Origin: CAZJYI01 sp964550025
GTDB lineage: Bacteria > Verrucomicrobiota > Kiritimatiellia > UBA8416 > CAYOBW01
Length of the DNA stretch: 64,000 bases
Reading direction: 5' to 3'
Assembly (NCBI GenBank): GCA_964550025.1
Contig: CAZJYI010000039.1
Location: 1-64,000, forward strand
How positions within the stretch are numbered: the stretch's first letter is position 1; each line of letters begins with the position of its first letter. A program made the translations under genes and the position numbers. This document shows positions 25,344 to 34,344 of this stretch, piece after piece. Under the pieces are notes generated by a model, which saw only the letters and a program-made list of their open reading frames with translations, made no database searches and was not told the origin of the DNA.

Positions 25344-26819
25344 ATGCGGTACGCGGTCGTTTCTGATATTCATGCCAATCTGCAGGCCTGGAATGCGGTG
25401 TTGCTGGACATCCGCAGTCAGAAGGTCGACCGTATCGTCTGTCTCGGCGATATCGTCGGCTACGGCCCGAATCCGGCCGAGGTGCTGGAGTCGATCCACA
25501 GCAACATCGACCACGTTGTACTCGGGAACCACGACGCCGTCCTCTGCGACAAGATGGATGTGGATCTCTTCAACGATGCCGCGCGGGACATCATCCTCTG
25601 GACGCGGGAACAGCTAACGCGCGAGGCGACCGAGTTCCTCGCGTCGCTGCCGCTGTCACTCGCCGGCCACTTCTTTCGTTGTACCCACGCCGAATTCTCG
25701 CACCCCGCGATGTTCGACTACATCTTCACGCCGGAAGACGCCCTGGAATCCTGGCAGACGGTTCCCGAGCAACTCCTGTTCGTGGGTCACACACACCGCT
25801 CCTGCATCCATCTCCTCGGCCGAAGCGGCACCCCACGGGTTGTCGAAGCACAGGACTTCATACTCCAGCCCCACAAACGCTTTCTGGTCAATGTCGGCTC
25901 CGTCGGGCAGCCGCGCGATGGCGATGCGCGCGCCTGCTACTGCCTGTACGACACCGCGGAACAGACGATCTGGTGGCGACGAATCCCGTTTGATATCGAT
26001 GCGTACCGGGTCGCCATTCGTGACGCGGGGATCTCGGAGAAACCCAGCTACTTCCTGCGCTACGACCCGCGCCGGGAAGTCAAGCCGTTGCGGGAAATGG
26101 TCAACTTCTCGCCCGCCAAAACGGCCGCCAAGGCCGCCCGCAACGTGGTCGCGGTTCAGCAACTCGAAGCGTTGCGGCGTAACATGCGGCGCTGGCGTTA
26201 TCTGGCAACGGGCGTGGCCGCCGCTGCCGTCTGCGCCCTCTCCGTTGCGGGCTACGCCTGGTGGCGCCATACGCACCGCGCGCGTACCATCCGGGACTCG
26301 TCAGCCACATCCATAGCGGCCGCCGTCGTCCCCGCCGAGAACAACATACTCTCCATTCCCGACGTCGAGGTCCCTGCCGGCCAACCAATCACGGGGTGGA
26401 CGATCGAACTGGGTCACAGGAGGAGACAAAGCGTTTCGCTCATACGTCTGCCGGACACCAGCCACAACGCATTTCTCCTACGCTCGAGTACGGGCAAAGA
26501 CGAAGTTGTGCTGCGCTCCCGCCCCGTGCGTGTCGTCCCCGGAACGCGCATGACGTTCCACGCGACGTTCAAGAAGCCCCCCGGGTTTGCAGGCACCGTG
26601 ATGGCCGCGCTGGCCCTCATACGCAACGAGAACGGACGAACGCAGAACACCGAGCTTCACGTTACGAAGGAACCGAACCTCCGCCGGAAAGACGATTGGT
26701 GGGAGACGAGGCATACGCTCGAAATCCCCGCCAACGCAGGAGAGATCCAACTCTGCATCCGTGGCAACTTTGTCGGCACGGTTGCCGTGAAAGATGTGCG
26801 GCTGTATCGCCGGGAGTGA
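25344..26819 (+). CDS. calcineurin-like metallophosphoesterase with membrane anchor
   Basis: A 491-residue protein with an N-terminal metallophosphoesterase domain: metal ligands Asp8 and His10 (VVSDIHAN), Asp36 (LGDIVGYG), Asn62-His63 (GNHD) and a final GHTH. The FVGHTHRSCIHLL and LVNVGSVGQPRDGD segments resemble YfcE/MJ0936-type phosphodiesterases. A membrane segment follows at about 286-308 (YLATGVAAAAVCALSVAGY) and then a C-terminal domain of about 180 residues, beta-rich and probably carbohydrate-binding-like, that I cannot name. The phosphatase half would be cytoplasmic and the C-terminal half outside, an unusual layout. The ATG at 25344 is the family start. Confidence 0.85.
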   Translation: MRYAVVSDIHANLQAWNAVLLDIRSQKVDRIVCLGDIVGYGPNPAEVLESIHSNIDHVVLGNHDAVLCDKMDVDLFNDAARDIILWTREQLTREATEFLASLPLSLAGHFFRCTHAEFSHPAMFDYIFTPEDALESWQTVPEQLLFVGHTHRSCIHLLGRSGTPRVVEAQDFILQPHKRFLVNVGSVGQPRDGDARACYCLYDTAEQTIWWRRIPFDIDAYRVAIRDAGISEKPSYFLRYDPRREVKPLREMVNFSPAKTAAKAARNVVAVQQLEALRRNMRRWRYLATGVAAAAVCALSVAGYAWWRHTHRARTIRDSSATSIAAAVVPAENNILSIPDVEVPAGQPITGWTIELGHRRRQSVSLIRLPDTSHNAFLLRSSTGKDEVVLRSRPVRVVPGTRMTFHATFKKPPGFAGTVMAALALIRNENGRTQNTELHVTKEPNLRRKDDWWETRHTLEIPANAGEIQLCIRGNFVGTVAVKDVRLYRRE

Positions 26820-26866
26820 CGACCACTCGCCCACGCACTCCGTCTTTCATCCTGGATTCGACAGAC

Positions 26867-26993
26867 GGCCACAGAAGGCACAAAACACACAAAAGCACGG
26901 GCGTGAGACACCGGCGATCACAACTCGTTGGGTGTAAGACAGGTCAACTGCAACCCGTCTTCCTTCTGTGACTTCTGTGCCTCTTGCGGCCAA
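26867..26993. repeat. CACAGAAGG-type 9-bp repeats in inverted pair
   Basis: CGGCCACAGAAGGCACAAAA followed by CACACAAAAG (26867-26896) is mirrored by a CTTCTGTGACTTCTGTGCC block (about 26961-26990). The same unit recurs in the right-hand non-coding region at 62594-62622 (direct) and 62827-62856 (inverted), so two intergenic gaps hold an opposed pair each. Nothing else is seen in this 195-base spacer. Confidence 0.7.
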
Positions 26994-27014
26994 CTCCCTT
27001 CCCCTGATTCACCT

Positions 27015-28886
27015 TCACTCCGAAACCCAGCGCAGGTTTCGGAATTGCGGGGGAGCACCTTTCCATTGCACACCAACCCGGCGAGTCGTCTTGTCGCCCC
27101 GTTTCCGCGACCTCAAGTGCTCCGTGGCAACAAGCCGCAGCTCCTTGATACCGTTCCACCCCGGCAAGGTTTCGAGAGCGGCGTCTCTGAAATCGGAAGC
27201 CGACAGGTTGATGGTCTCCCAATCGGAACCGCCCGCCATGGCGACCTCGGCCGCGTACTGATCGATGCCGATGACAAGCGTGTTGGCTTCTTCGGCGCGC
27301 GCATCCAGCGAGAGCTTTGCCGCATCGGGAGCAGCCCACAGTGGAGCGTACACTTTGTGCGTCCTGCGCCCCCACTCGGCCGGTCTGTAGGTGAACCACT
27401 CTTTCTGCCAACCGTCCCGAAAAGTCTCGATCATCAGCTCAGGTTTCAAAGTCGGCTTCACACCGGCCGCCCTGAGCTCATCGACGCTGACAAGGCGCAC
27501 GAGAGACGACAGGTTGAACCGTTCAGCCGTGTAGACCCCGTAGTAGTACCCGGCACCGGTGATCGGCTTGTCCAGCGGATAGACCACGTTGGCATAGACC
27601 CACAATGGCTTGTCGGTACGGAAAAGGGGCAACTCTGTCGACCATGCAGCGCCCTTCTCCACTGCCCCCACGTGGTTCCAGAACCTGTTCACCGTGTTGT
27701 TACGATCATCCTTCTTGCCGTCCATCTGCCCCTGTTGTGTGTAGTAGACGTCGACACACAGAATGGGTCTCGATGAGTCCGGTCGCACCGCGATAGAAGG
27801 CACACCGCCCTCCGTCTTCAATTCCAGGGATGTCTCAGGCGTCTTCGGAATCTCAAAGGAGTCCTTGAGGTGCTGATCCATCCAGAGCTGCGTCGCCACT
27901 TCGTATTCTGGGGTGTCCTGGTGGTTGTGGTGCGGCGAACAGGTCACGCGCCACTGCCTGCTCCCGATCTCCTTGATCGCCTTCGGCAGATCGTTGATGC
28001 GACCATGGAAGTCGTTGGACGGGCTCAGGAAGATGATCGGGCAGGCAACGTGTTTGAGACTGCGATCATCGCCCACCGTGGCGCGGAAGAGCGCGCTGTT
28101 GTTGTCGCGGTCGCTGATGCCTCCGCACGATGGCGCGGCGGCCTTTACGCGCGCATCCGCGGCCGCGGTCATCACCGTCAGTTTGCCCCCCATCGAGTGG
28201 CCGTAGACACCGAGTCTCCGCTTGTCGACCTGCGGCTGTCGTTCGAGGAAGGTCAACGCCCGGCGCGCTCCCAAAGCGCAGAGAAACCACGGGCTGTTTC
28301 GCGGCGATTCGACGCTATCCAGCGTCCAGGCGGCCGCCTTGGCGCTCGGAAAGACAGTTCCCTTGAATCTCGATGGCGCGTGATAGCCGTCAAGGGCGCC
28401 CCAGTCCGTCGTGATCCTGTAGTTGGGAGCATTCGTCTTGTCTTCCCAGAAGAGCTTCACCTCGTTGGGCGATACCCGGTAACCGGGAGCGCTGATCCGC
28501 CCGGCCCACGCGAGGGAGACCGTAGCGTAACCGCGCTTAGCGTTCGTTAGAGGAGCCTTGTGGTCGGCATACTGCCCGCCCCCATGAATCTGGACCAACC
28601 CGGGAAGGTCGCTTCCCCCCTTGGGATACCCGTACACCGCCGCCATCATGGCTTTGCGCCCCTTGAAGACCCCTATGCGGTAGCGCAGGACCTTCAGGAC
28701 GACACCGTCCTCCTCCCACTCCTTCAGGATCTCCAAGTCCAACGGCTCCGCCCGCGGATCGAAACCCGACCACATCGCCTCAAACGTCCGCGGCGCATCC
28801 CCGCCCGCAAGCGGCGGCAACGTTTCCTGGGCCGAGGCGCACACGCATCCCGCGACTACCACAATCCAACCGAGTTTTAGAGTCAT
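27015..28886 (-). CDS. secreted alpha/beta-hydrolase (dienelactone hydrolase/acetyl xylan esterase-like)
   Basis: A 623-residue secreted protein. A signal peptide (residues 1-20, LGWIVVVAGCVCASAQE) precedes an alpha/beta-hydrolase with oxyanion region QIHGGGQYAD, nucleophile Ser231 in YGHSMGGKL, an acidic residue region IIFLSPSNDFHG and His in PHHNHQDTPEY. The last 300 residues (from about 380) are beta-rich and look like an accessory carbohydrate-associated domain. Likely a deacetylase or esterase acting on polysaccharide outside the cell, in keeping with the sulfatase elsewhere in the window. ATG 28886 was chosen for GGGAGA five bases upstream and the signal peptide; an in-frame ATG at 29033 would bury it. 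Confidence 0.8.
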   Translation of the reverse strand: MTLKLGWIVVVAGCVCASAQETLPPLAGGDAPRTFEAMWSGFDPRAEPLDLEILKEWEEDGVVLKVLRYRIGVFKGRKAMMAAVYGYPKGGSDLPGLVQIHGGGQYADHKAPLTNAKRGYATVSLAWAGRISAPGYRVSPNEVKLFWEDKTNAPNYRITTDWGALDGYHAPSRFKGTVFPSAKAAAWTLDSVESPRNSPWFLCALGARRALTFLERQPQVDKRRLGVYGHSMGGKLTVMTAAADARVKAAAPSCGGISDRDNNSALFRATVGDDRSLKHVACPIIFLSPSNDFHGRINDLPKAIKEIGSRQWRVTCSPHHNHQDTPEYEVATQLWMDQHLKDSFEIPKTPETSLELKTEGGVPSIAVRPDSSRPILCVDVYYTQQGQMDGKKDDRNNTVNRFWNHVGAVEKGAAWSTELPLFRTDKPLWVYANVVYPLDKPITGAGYYYGVYTAERFNLSSLVRLVSVDELRAAGVKPTLKPELMIETFRDGWQKEWFTYRPAEWGRRTHKVYAPLWAAPDAAKLSLDARAEEANTLVIGIDQYAAEVAMAGGSDWETINLSASDFRDAALETLPGWNGIKELRLVATEHLRSRKRGDKTTRRVGVQWKGAPPQFRNLRWVSE

Positions 28887-29770
28887 AGGGGTCTCCCGTC
28901 GACTCGCGCACCTGCTGAACAACCCCCGGGCAGGACAGGCTTGGCCTTGGTTGACGGCCACTGGCTCATGCCGGAACACCAAAGAGGTTTCACCTCGTGA
29001 GAGAATACTGCCTTGCCGCATTGTCGAAAGCAAGCTGGGGCTCTACGGCCCATCGGCGTGGCGCCCGAGTGTGCGAGCAGATGTCCGGACCAAACTTGAT
29101 CGATCCCCTTCGTCGCACACTTCCTCCCCACACTTGCTCGTTTACACTCACTCCACTGGCTTACTCGATCCCATCTGCCCGTGGCGAACCTCTGCGTGCG
29201 GACGCGGCGGCTTCGAGGCGCTATCCTCCGCGCAGGAGTTCGGCTCACGCCTCTCCCTCGCAAGGCCTGAAAGGCCGCCACAACACAGCCCCGGGTGAAG
29301 CCCGGGGGTTACCGAAAGAGAAAGGACGATCTGAGCCTGTGTTGAGCGAGAGGAAGACAGTCGGTCGCTCCTCGCTCCAGGCAGGCTCCAATCTCTCTCC
29401 GTCTCCGCCCACCCCCAGGGCTACGCTCCGCTCCGCCCTGGGCTGTCTTGTGCCAGGCTTTCAGCCTTCGATTCGCCCCGTTCTCCTGCCGAACAGGAAC
29501 ATTGCACGGCTGGACGCCGTGAATCTGGGAGCGACTGACGTTCGGCCCAGCACTCGCGACGTCAGGCCGCGTTCTCGGGGAACGTTAGGCCCCGGATTGG
29601 CGCTGTGGCAAGGCAAAACAGTTGCAGGCGAAACGCGTCGAGGCCGGTACCCGTTTCCAGGAGACTCTCTCGAATCAGAACGTCCCCCTTTCCAGCACCG
29701 CAAAAAAACCGAAACTTTGTGTTGCAAAGTGCTTTGTCATGCGTTACATTGATTGAAAAGGAGCGGGAAA
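28887..29770. other. 880-bp non-coding region with a diverged inverted repeat
   Basis: No gene is supported: the open frames are biased in composition and lack ribosome sites. A block at about 29262-29312 (GGCCTGAAAGGCCGCCAC, then AGCCCCGGGTGAAGCCCGGG) is matched in inverted orientation by a block at about 29414-29470 (CCCAGGGCTACGCTCCGC, then CTTGTGCCAGGCTTTCAGCC). Each half also contains its own hairpin (CCCCGGG/CCCGGGG; CCCAGGGC/GCCCTGGG). From memory, related GCCTGAAAGGC plus CCCGGGG strings are scattered through planctomycete and verrucomicrobial genomes. The region may house a structured RNA or an inactive mobile element. Confidence 0.6.
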
Positions 29771-30379
29771 GTGATTGTCAATCACATCCATGATGCCCTG
29801 GCGCAGGTACGGCGCATGCAAGAGCTGGTGCTCGAGAAGCGCCGCTTCCAGGGCTACTCGGGGAAGGCTCGGATTCTGTCCGGGACTACCGCGCTGATGG
29901 GGACCATCGTCATGGGATCCCACCTCGTCTCCACCGACCCCCTCGCCCATCTCTTCGGCTGGGGCGCCGTCCTTGCAATCGGCGTGGTGCTCAACTACTT
30001 CGCCCTGGCCTACTGGTTCTTCTTCGATCCCCAGGTTCGCCGCAATCCCACCATGCTGAAACCGGCCATCGACGCGCTGCCGGCGCTTGGAACGGGGGCG
30101 GCCTTTACTGTCGCCCTCATCGTGACGGGACAGTTCAACCTGCTATTCGGCACGTGGATGTCGCTCTACGGACTGGCACAGGTTGCCTACCGCCGCTCTC
30201 TCCCCCAGGGCATCTATGTCGTCGGTCTCTGCTATCTCGTTTGTGGTGCATGGTGCCTCGTGGCGCCCGGCATCGTTTTCACCAACCCGTGGCCCATGGG
30301 CATCGTGTTCTTCTTTGGCGAGTGGGCCGGCGGGATCATTCTGTACTGCAGCAATCACCGTAAACCGGAGAACGAGTGA
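29771..30379 (+). CDS. polytopic membrane protein paired with a winged-helix regulator
   Basis: A 202-residue protein with about six membrane segments after a short basic cytoplasmic N terminus (HIHDALAQVRRMQELVLEKR). Membrane parts include ILSGTTALMGTIVMGSHL, WGAVLAIGVVLNYFALAYWF and GIVFFFGEWAGGIILYC. I do not recognise a named family. Start: GTG at 29771, seven bases after AAGGAG; a TTG at 29753 is also in frame. The stop is followed after 17 bases by the regulator gene and the two are very likely co-expressed; such pairs often form a sensor or anti-repressor unit, but this is inference. Confidence 0.7.
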   Translation: MIVNHIHDALAQVRRMQELVLEKRRFQGYSGKARILSGTTALMGTIVMGSHLVSTDPLAHLFGWGAVLAIGVVLNYFALAYWFFFDPQVRRNPTMLKPAIDALPALGTGAAFTVALIVTGQFNLLFGTWMSLYGLAQVAYRRSLPQGIYVVGLCYLVCGAWCLVAPGIVFTNPWPMGIVFFFGEWAGGIILYCSNHRKPENE

Positions 30380-30396
30380 CTCCGGGAAGGAGCGAT

Positions 30397-30780
30397 ATGA
30401 TGCCGGATGACAATGACAGTACGCTGTACGAAGCGTTGGAGCGGCTTTTTCACGAACCCAACCGGCTTTCCATCATGTCTGCCGTCTGTGCCGCCGATGG
30501 TCCCCTGCCCTTTATCGAGCTGAAGGAAATCTGCGGTCTGACCGACGGCAATCTCAATCGGCACCTCAAGGTACTCGATGAAGCCGGCGCGATCAGGATC
30601 AAGAAGGCGTTCGTGGACGGAAAGCCGAGGACAACGATCGTCATCACGCGCCGTGGACTGGACAGGTTCAACGTCTACCTGGAGGCGCTCGGACGGGTAC
30701 TGCGCAAGGCCAAACGGGCCATGCCACGCGAGCAGAAGACGGCGGCCGATCTGCCGCTCGGAACCCTGGCCGAAGCCTGA
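30397..30780 (+). CDS. winged-helix transcriptional regulator (HTH_34/MarR-like)
   Basis: A 127-residue DNA-binding protein. LERLFHEPNRLSIMSAVCAA leads into the helix-turn-helix FIELKEICGLTDGNLNRHLK and LDEAGAIRIKKAFVDGKPRT, the wing, matching the HTH_34 winged-helix group (LTDGNLxxHLxxLxxAG ... PRT). It likely binds as a dimer through its C-terminal helix. Two adjacent ATGs (30397 and 30400) follow GGAAGGAG. Position right upstream of the exosortase operon, with a 186-base gap, makes it a candidate regulator of that operon. Confidence 0.8.
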   Translation: MMPDDNDSTLYEALERLFHEPNRLSIMSAVCAADGPLPFIELKEICGLTDGNLNRHLKVLDEAGAIRIKKAFVDGKPRTTIVITRRGLDRFNVYLEALGRVLRKAKRAMPREQKTAADLPLGTLAEA

Positions 30781-30966
30781 TTGAATTGACAAGCAAGAAG
30801 AGGAACCGGAAATGAAAACGCGCCACATACTTTGCAACACAGAGTCCTTTGCACAAACCCGTCGGCACGTCCTGGCCCTTACCCTCCTCACCGCCCCTGC
30901 GACACCGGCGGCCAGGGCGTGCCGGGCGGTCTGGCTTCACCCGTACCTGACAAAAAGGAGGTAGCC

Positions 30967-31764
30967 ATGCACAGTATGCCATCCAAGGGAGTACCGCCGG
31001 AGCTGCCGCGACGCCCTGCGCCGGCCCCCCAAACGCAGGGCGCGGCATCCGTTGCTCCCGTGACGCCGCACCAGCGCCCGGCCTGCACGGCATTCGATGC
31101 CGAGGACTACTGTCCCATGGGCACGCGCCCGACCGCCGCAAGGGTCATCGATGCCTTGTTGAAGAAGCCCGGGGTAATCACCTACGAGATCGTGGCGGGC
31201 CGCCGCACAACCGTCAGTATGCTGCTCCTGGCAGCTCTCATGGTCTGCCTGTTGTCCTACGGTCTCGTCATGGGGTTCTTTTCGGGGGCACAGCAACTCT
31301 GGATCGTTCCCGCCAAGACGACACTCGGGTTCCTGCTCTCCGGGCTGCTCTGCCTGCCGTCGCTCTACATCCTGTCCAGCCTCGCCGGCGCACGGCAATC
31401 CCTGGGTGAAATGGCGTCCCTTCTTTTGGCGGCCATGGCGCTATGCGCCATGCTCCTGCTGGGGTTCGCACCGATCACGTGGGTGTTCTCGCAGTCCACT
31501 GAGGCCACGCAGTTCATGGGGGGGCTGCACATCCTGTTCCTCGGCGTCTCGCTCTGGTTCAGTCTGCAACTTCTGCGAGCCACCCTTGAATTCCTCAACA
31601 AACGGGCCTTGCCCACCGTCGCGACGTGGTGCGTCATTTTCGCCGTCGTGCTGCTGCAGATGTGCGCGACGCTGCGCCCCCTCGTCGGACCCTTTGAAGG
31701 ATACGAGCTCGGAGAGAAGAAGCTCTTCCTGGTACACTGGCTTGACTGCCTGACGGACGAATGA
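30967..31764 (+). CDS. polytopic membrane protein, paralogue of the next gene
   Basis: A 265-residue protein with a Pro/Ala-rich cytoplasmic N-terminal 60 residues and about five to six membrane segments. VPAKTTLGFLLSGLLCLPSLYILSS-like and TLRPLVGPFEG segments correspond to the pattern K-x-P-L-L ... P-S-x-Y ... LRPFIG-P seen in a family of PVC membrane proteins I know only as uncharacterised. AGGAGGT (30957-30963) precedes the ATG. The stop is one base from the next gene, which has the same fold by eye, so the two probably form a heteromer. First gene of the exosortase K operon as I define it. Confidence 0.7.
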   Translation: MHSMPSKGVPPELPRRPAPAPQTQGAASVAPVTPHQRPACTAFDAEDYCPMGTRPTAARVIDALLKKPGVITYEIVAGRRTTVSMLLLAALMVCLLSYGLVMGFFSGAQQLWIVPAKTTLGFLLSGLLCLPSLYILSSLAGARQSLGEMASLLLAAMALCAMLLLGFAPITWVFSQSTEATQFMGGLHILFLGVSLWFSLQLLRATLEFLNKRALPTVATWCVIFAVVLLQMCATLRPLVGPFEGYELGEKKLFLVHWLDCLTDE

Positions 31765-31765
31765 C

Positions 31766-32458
31766 ATGACCGCGCTGCAAACACCCGCCGCGATCTGCCG
31801 CACGGACGACACGATTGTCGCCTCTCTGGCAAAAGACAGGACGCCGCTTTCCCTCACGGTGAGCTGCTGCATCGCATTGACGGCGGGGGCGGCCTGCTAT
31901 GGTGTGGCGTTCGGCATCTGGCGTTCCCCGCGCCAGGCTCTCTACTCCGCGCTCAAGATGCCCGTTCTCCTGTTGAGCGTGACCGCCGTCAGCATGCTCA
32001 TCAACATGATGCTGGCACAACGCCTGGGTGCGCGGCTGTCAACCCGACAGGTGGCCACGTGCATCCTGATGAGCCTGACGATCAGCGCGGTCATCCTTGG
32101 AGCGCTCAGCCCCGTCACGGCTTTCCTCTCACTGCAGTGCCCACCGCCCCGTGCGGACGGCGCCTTTACCGTCTATCGTTTCCTGCTCCTCTCGCACACG
32201 GCCGTCGTGGGCATCGCCGGCATCGCGGGCAACATCCGTCTCTATCGATTGCTGGTGCGGCTCACGCCATCCACGCGCATTGCCGCGCGGGTGCTTGTAT
32301 CGTGGATCCTGGTTACCGGTCTCGTCGGCTGCGAGCTTTCGTGGATCATGAGTCCATTCCTGGCGAAGCCGGGCATCCCGGTGCCGTTCATCAACCCAAA
32401 CGCTTTCAGCGGCAACTTCTTCGAGTACGCCTGGCGAGCGCTGACAGGAGGTCTTTAA
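31766..32458 (+). CDS. polytopic membrane protein, paralogue of the previous gene
   Basis: A 230-residue membrane protein with about six segments. The parts SALKMPVLLLSVTAVSMLI, LGARLSTRQVATCILM and CELSWIMSPFLAKPGIPVP align by eye with the preceding protein (AKTTLGFLLS, AGARQSLGEMASLL, CATLRPLVGPFEG). No catalytic motif is visible. The stop overlaps the start of the kinase-like gene by one base. Function unknown; arrangement suggests an obligate membrane complex with its neighbours. Confidence 0.7.
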   Translation: MTALQTPAAICRTDDTIVASLAKDRTPLSLTVSCCIALTAGAACYGVAFGIWRSPRQALYSALKMPVLLLSVTAVSMLINMMLAQRLGARLSTRQVATCILMSLTISAVILGALSPVTAFLSLQCPPPRADGAFTVYRFLLLSHTAVVGIAGIAGNIRLYRLLVRLTPSTRIAARVLVSWILVTGLVGCELSWIMSPFLAKPGIPVPFINPNAFSGNFFEYAWRALTGGL

Positions 32459-33195
32459 TGCTCCAGTTCATCATTGAGAACACGCCCTCATGGCAGATGT
32501 TCCTTTTCGCGGGTCCACCGGCCCTTGCATGGGCCCTGCTGTGCCTGAGCGTGGCGGCGTACCTGAAGTGGGTCCACAATCTCCGGACAGGCTACACACG
32601 AAAGGTGTTCCACTTCCTGATCTTCATTTCCGTCTCCCTCGTGCACTGGACCTGGGGCACGCGCGCCGTGTGCCTTTTCGGCTCCATGACGTCGCTCGTC
32701 GTCTTCTACGCCGCCCTCCTGGGAGAGGGCCATCCGCTCTACGAGGCCCTGGCCAGGGAGAAGGACGCGCCCCACCGCACAACGTTCATCCTCGTACCCT
32801 ACTTCGCCACGTTGCTCGGCGGGATTGTCAGCAACGTCCTGTTCGGTCCCATCGCCATCGTGGGATACCTCGTGACCGGCATGGGTGACGCGATCGGCGA
32901 ACCGGTCGGCACACGCTGGGGCCGGCACACTTATCGTGTCCCGTCCTTCCACGGTGTCGTCTGCACGCGCAGCGTCGAGGGCTCGACCGCGGTCTTCCTG
33001 GTGTCCATTCTCGGTGTTGCGCTGGCCGCCGGCACCTGTCGCGAACTACAGCTCACCGCCGGCGCCGGTCTCTTCGTGCCGCTGGTCGGCGCCGCGTGCG
33101 CGCTGGTCGAAGCGCTCTCGCCACACGGGTGGGACAATGCCACAATGCAGATCGCGCCCACATGGCTGGCGTGGATGCTGTTGGGAGGCGGGTAG
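32458..33195 (+). CDS. dolichol/phytol kinase-like membrane protein (CTP-dependent polyprenol kinase family)
   Basis: A 245-residue protein with about seven membrane segments. TRKVFHFLIFISVSLVHW near the N terminus and GMGDAIGEPVGTRWGRHTYR plus CTRSVEGSTAVF near the end match the SEC59/VTE5 (dolichol or phytol kinase) family, in which the GDAIAEPVG-like loop and the R-S-x-EGS motif form the CTP site. Such enzymes phosphorylate long isoprenoid alcohols; in this position the product could be a polyprenyl phosphate. GGAGGT lies seven bases before the ATG. Whether the substrate is polyprenol, phytol or a diacylglycerol-like lipid is open. Confidence 0.72.
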   Translation: MLQFIIENTPSWQMFLFAGPPALAWALLCLSVAAYLKWVHNLRTGYTRKVFHFLIFISVSLVHWTWGTRAVCLFGSMTSLVVFYAALLGEGHPLYEALAREKDAPHRTTFILVPYFATLLGGIVSNVLFGPIAIVGYLVTGMGDAIGEPVGTRWGRHTYRVPSFHGVVCTRSVEGSTAVFLVSILGVALAAGTCRELQLTAGAGLFVPLVGAACALVEALSPHGWDNATMQIAPTWLAWMLLGGG

Positions 33196-33201
33196 GAGCA
33201 T

Positions 33202-34344
33202 ATGAAATCTGCGGCCAAAGCCTTGAATCTGTGTCTCGTCGTCGCGCTGCTGCTTGGACTGCCCCTTCTGGGCATTCTTGCTACGGGGCAGCCGATCGCA
33301 CGCTACCTGGAGTTCCCGCCGACAACGCGTTACGTGGAACACGCGCCGTTTTCGTGGGTTGCATCTGTCCTTCTCACGGCCCTCATTCTGATGGTGGTCC
33401 TGCCTTTCGATATCCGCGTGTGGCTCTCGCGCCGCCGGCACGGCGCACTGGAGGGGCAGCGGCCCCGACGCCCCTTCCCGTGGTGGGGGTGGGCCGGCGT
33501 TGTGCTCAGCGCGCTGGCCTGGATACTGGCCTGGTCGCGATTCTCCTGGTTTGCCCGCTTCCAGTTGTTCACCTTCAGCCCGCTCTGGTTCGGGTATATC
33601 CTCGTGGTCAACGCCCTGACATGGTGCCGTTCCGGCCGCTGCATGCTGCGGGACCGGCCGCGCTACCTGCTACGGCTCTTCATCTGGAGTGCGGCTTTCT
33701 GGTGGTTCTTTGAATACCTGAACCGTTTCGTGCAGAACTGGTTCTACCAAGGCATCGGGACTCTGTCGCCGTCGCAGTACTTCGTGTTCGCGACCCTCCC
33801 CTTTTCCACCGTCCTTCCCGCCGTGCTCGGAACGTACGAATGGCTGGCCACCTTTCCTTCCGCGGGATGCGGACTGGACGATTTCATCAGTGTTCGGATT
33901 TCGCGTCCGCGGCTCCTCGCCGCGGCGACGCTCGCGCTATCCGCCCTCGGACTCGCCGCCATTGGTATCCGGCCGGACCTCCTCTTTCCCCTTCTCTGGG
34001 TATCCCCGCTGCTGATCATCGTCTCCCTGCAGGCTCTCCGCGGCCGCCCCACCCTGCTGTCACCGATAACCCGCGGACGGTGGCGCCGCCTGTATCTGCT
34101 CGGCGCCGCGGCCCTGATCTGCGGGCTCTTCTGGGAAATGTGGAACTTCGGCAGTTGCGCCAGGTGGATCTACACGATCCCCTACGTCAATCGCTTCCGG
34201 CTCTTTGAGATGCCCGTTCTGGGCTATGCGGGCTACCTTCCGTTCGGGCTGGAGTGCGCGGTGATCGCGGACTGGCTCTGCGGATCCCCCGACAGAAACG
34301 GCGGCGAACCGGGCGCCGGGAGGCAAACATGTGGATCAAGTTGA
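33202..34344 (+). CDS. polytopic membrane protein, unknown
   Basis: A 380-residue membrane protein with about nine segments and many aromatic residues in loops and helix ends (FWWFFEYLNRFVQNWFY, FWEMWNFGSCARWIYTIPY, LGYAGYLPFGLECAVIADW). The last two segments recall an uncharacterised bacterial family with WE-x-N ... GY-x-PF-x-E, but I give no name. The conserved-looking Glu, Trp, Tyr and Asn at membrane faces would suit binding of a prenyl or polycyclic substrate. It begins six bases after the kinase-like gene and overlaps the next gene by 16 bases. Confidence 0.65.
   Translation: MKSAAKALNLCLVVALLLGLPLLGILATGQPIARYLEFPPTTRYVEHAPFSWVASVLLTALILMVVLPFDIRVWLSRRRHGALEGQRPRRPFPWWGWAGVVLSALAWILAWSRFSWFARFQLFTFSPLWFGYILVVNALTWCRSGRCMLRDRPRYLLRLFIWSAAFWWFFEYLNRFVQNWFYQGIGTLSPSQYFVFATLPFSTVLPAVLGTYEWLATFPSAGCGLDDFISVRISRPRLLAAATLALSALGLAAIGIRPDLLFPLLWVSPLLIIVSLQALRGRPTLLSPITRGRWRRLYLLGAAALICGLFWEMWNFGSCARWIYTIPYVNRFRLFEMPVLGYAGYLPFGLECAVIADWLCGSPDRNGGEPGAGRQTCGSS

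Noticed and set aside
28997..29752. 251-codon plus-strand frame in the 28.9-29.8 kb gap
   Set aside because: It runs through the inverted repeat copies, is rich in Arg/Ser/Pro and lacks a start signal.
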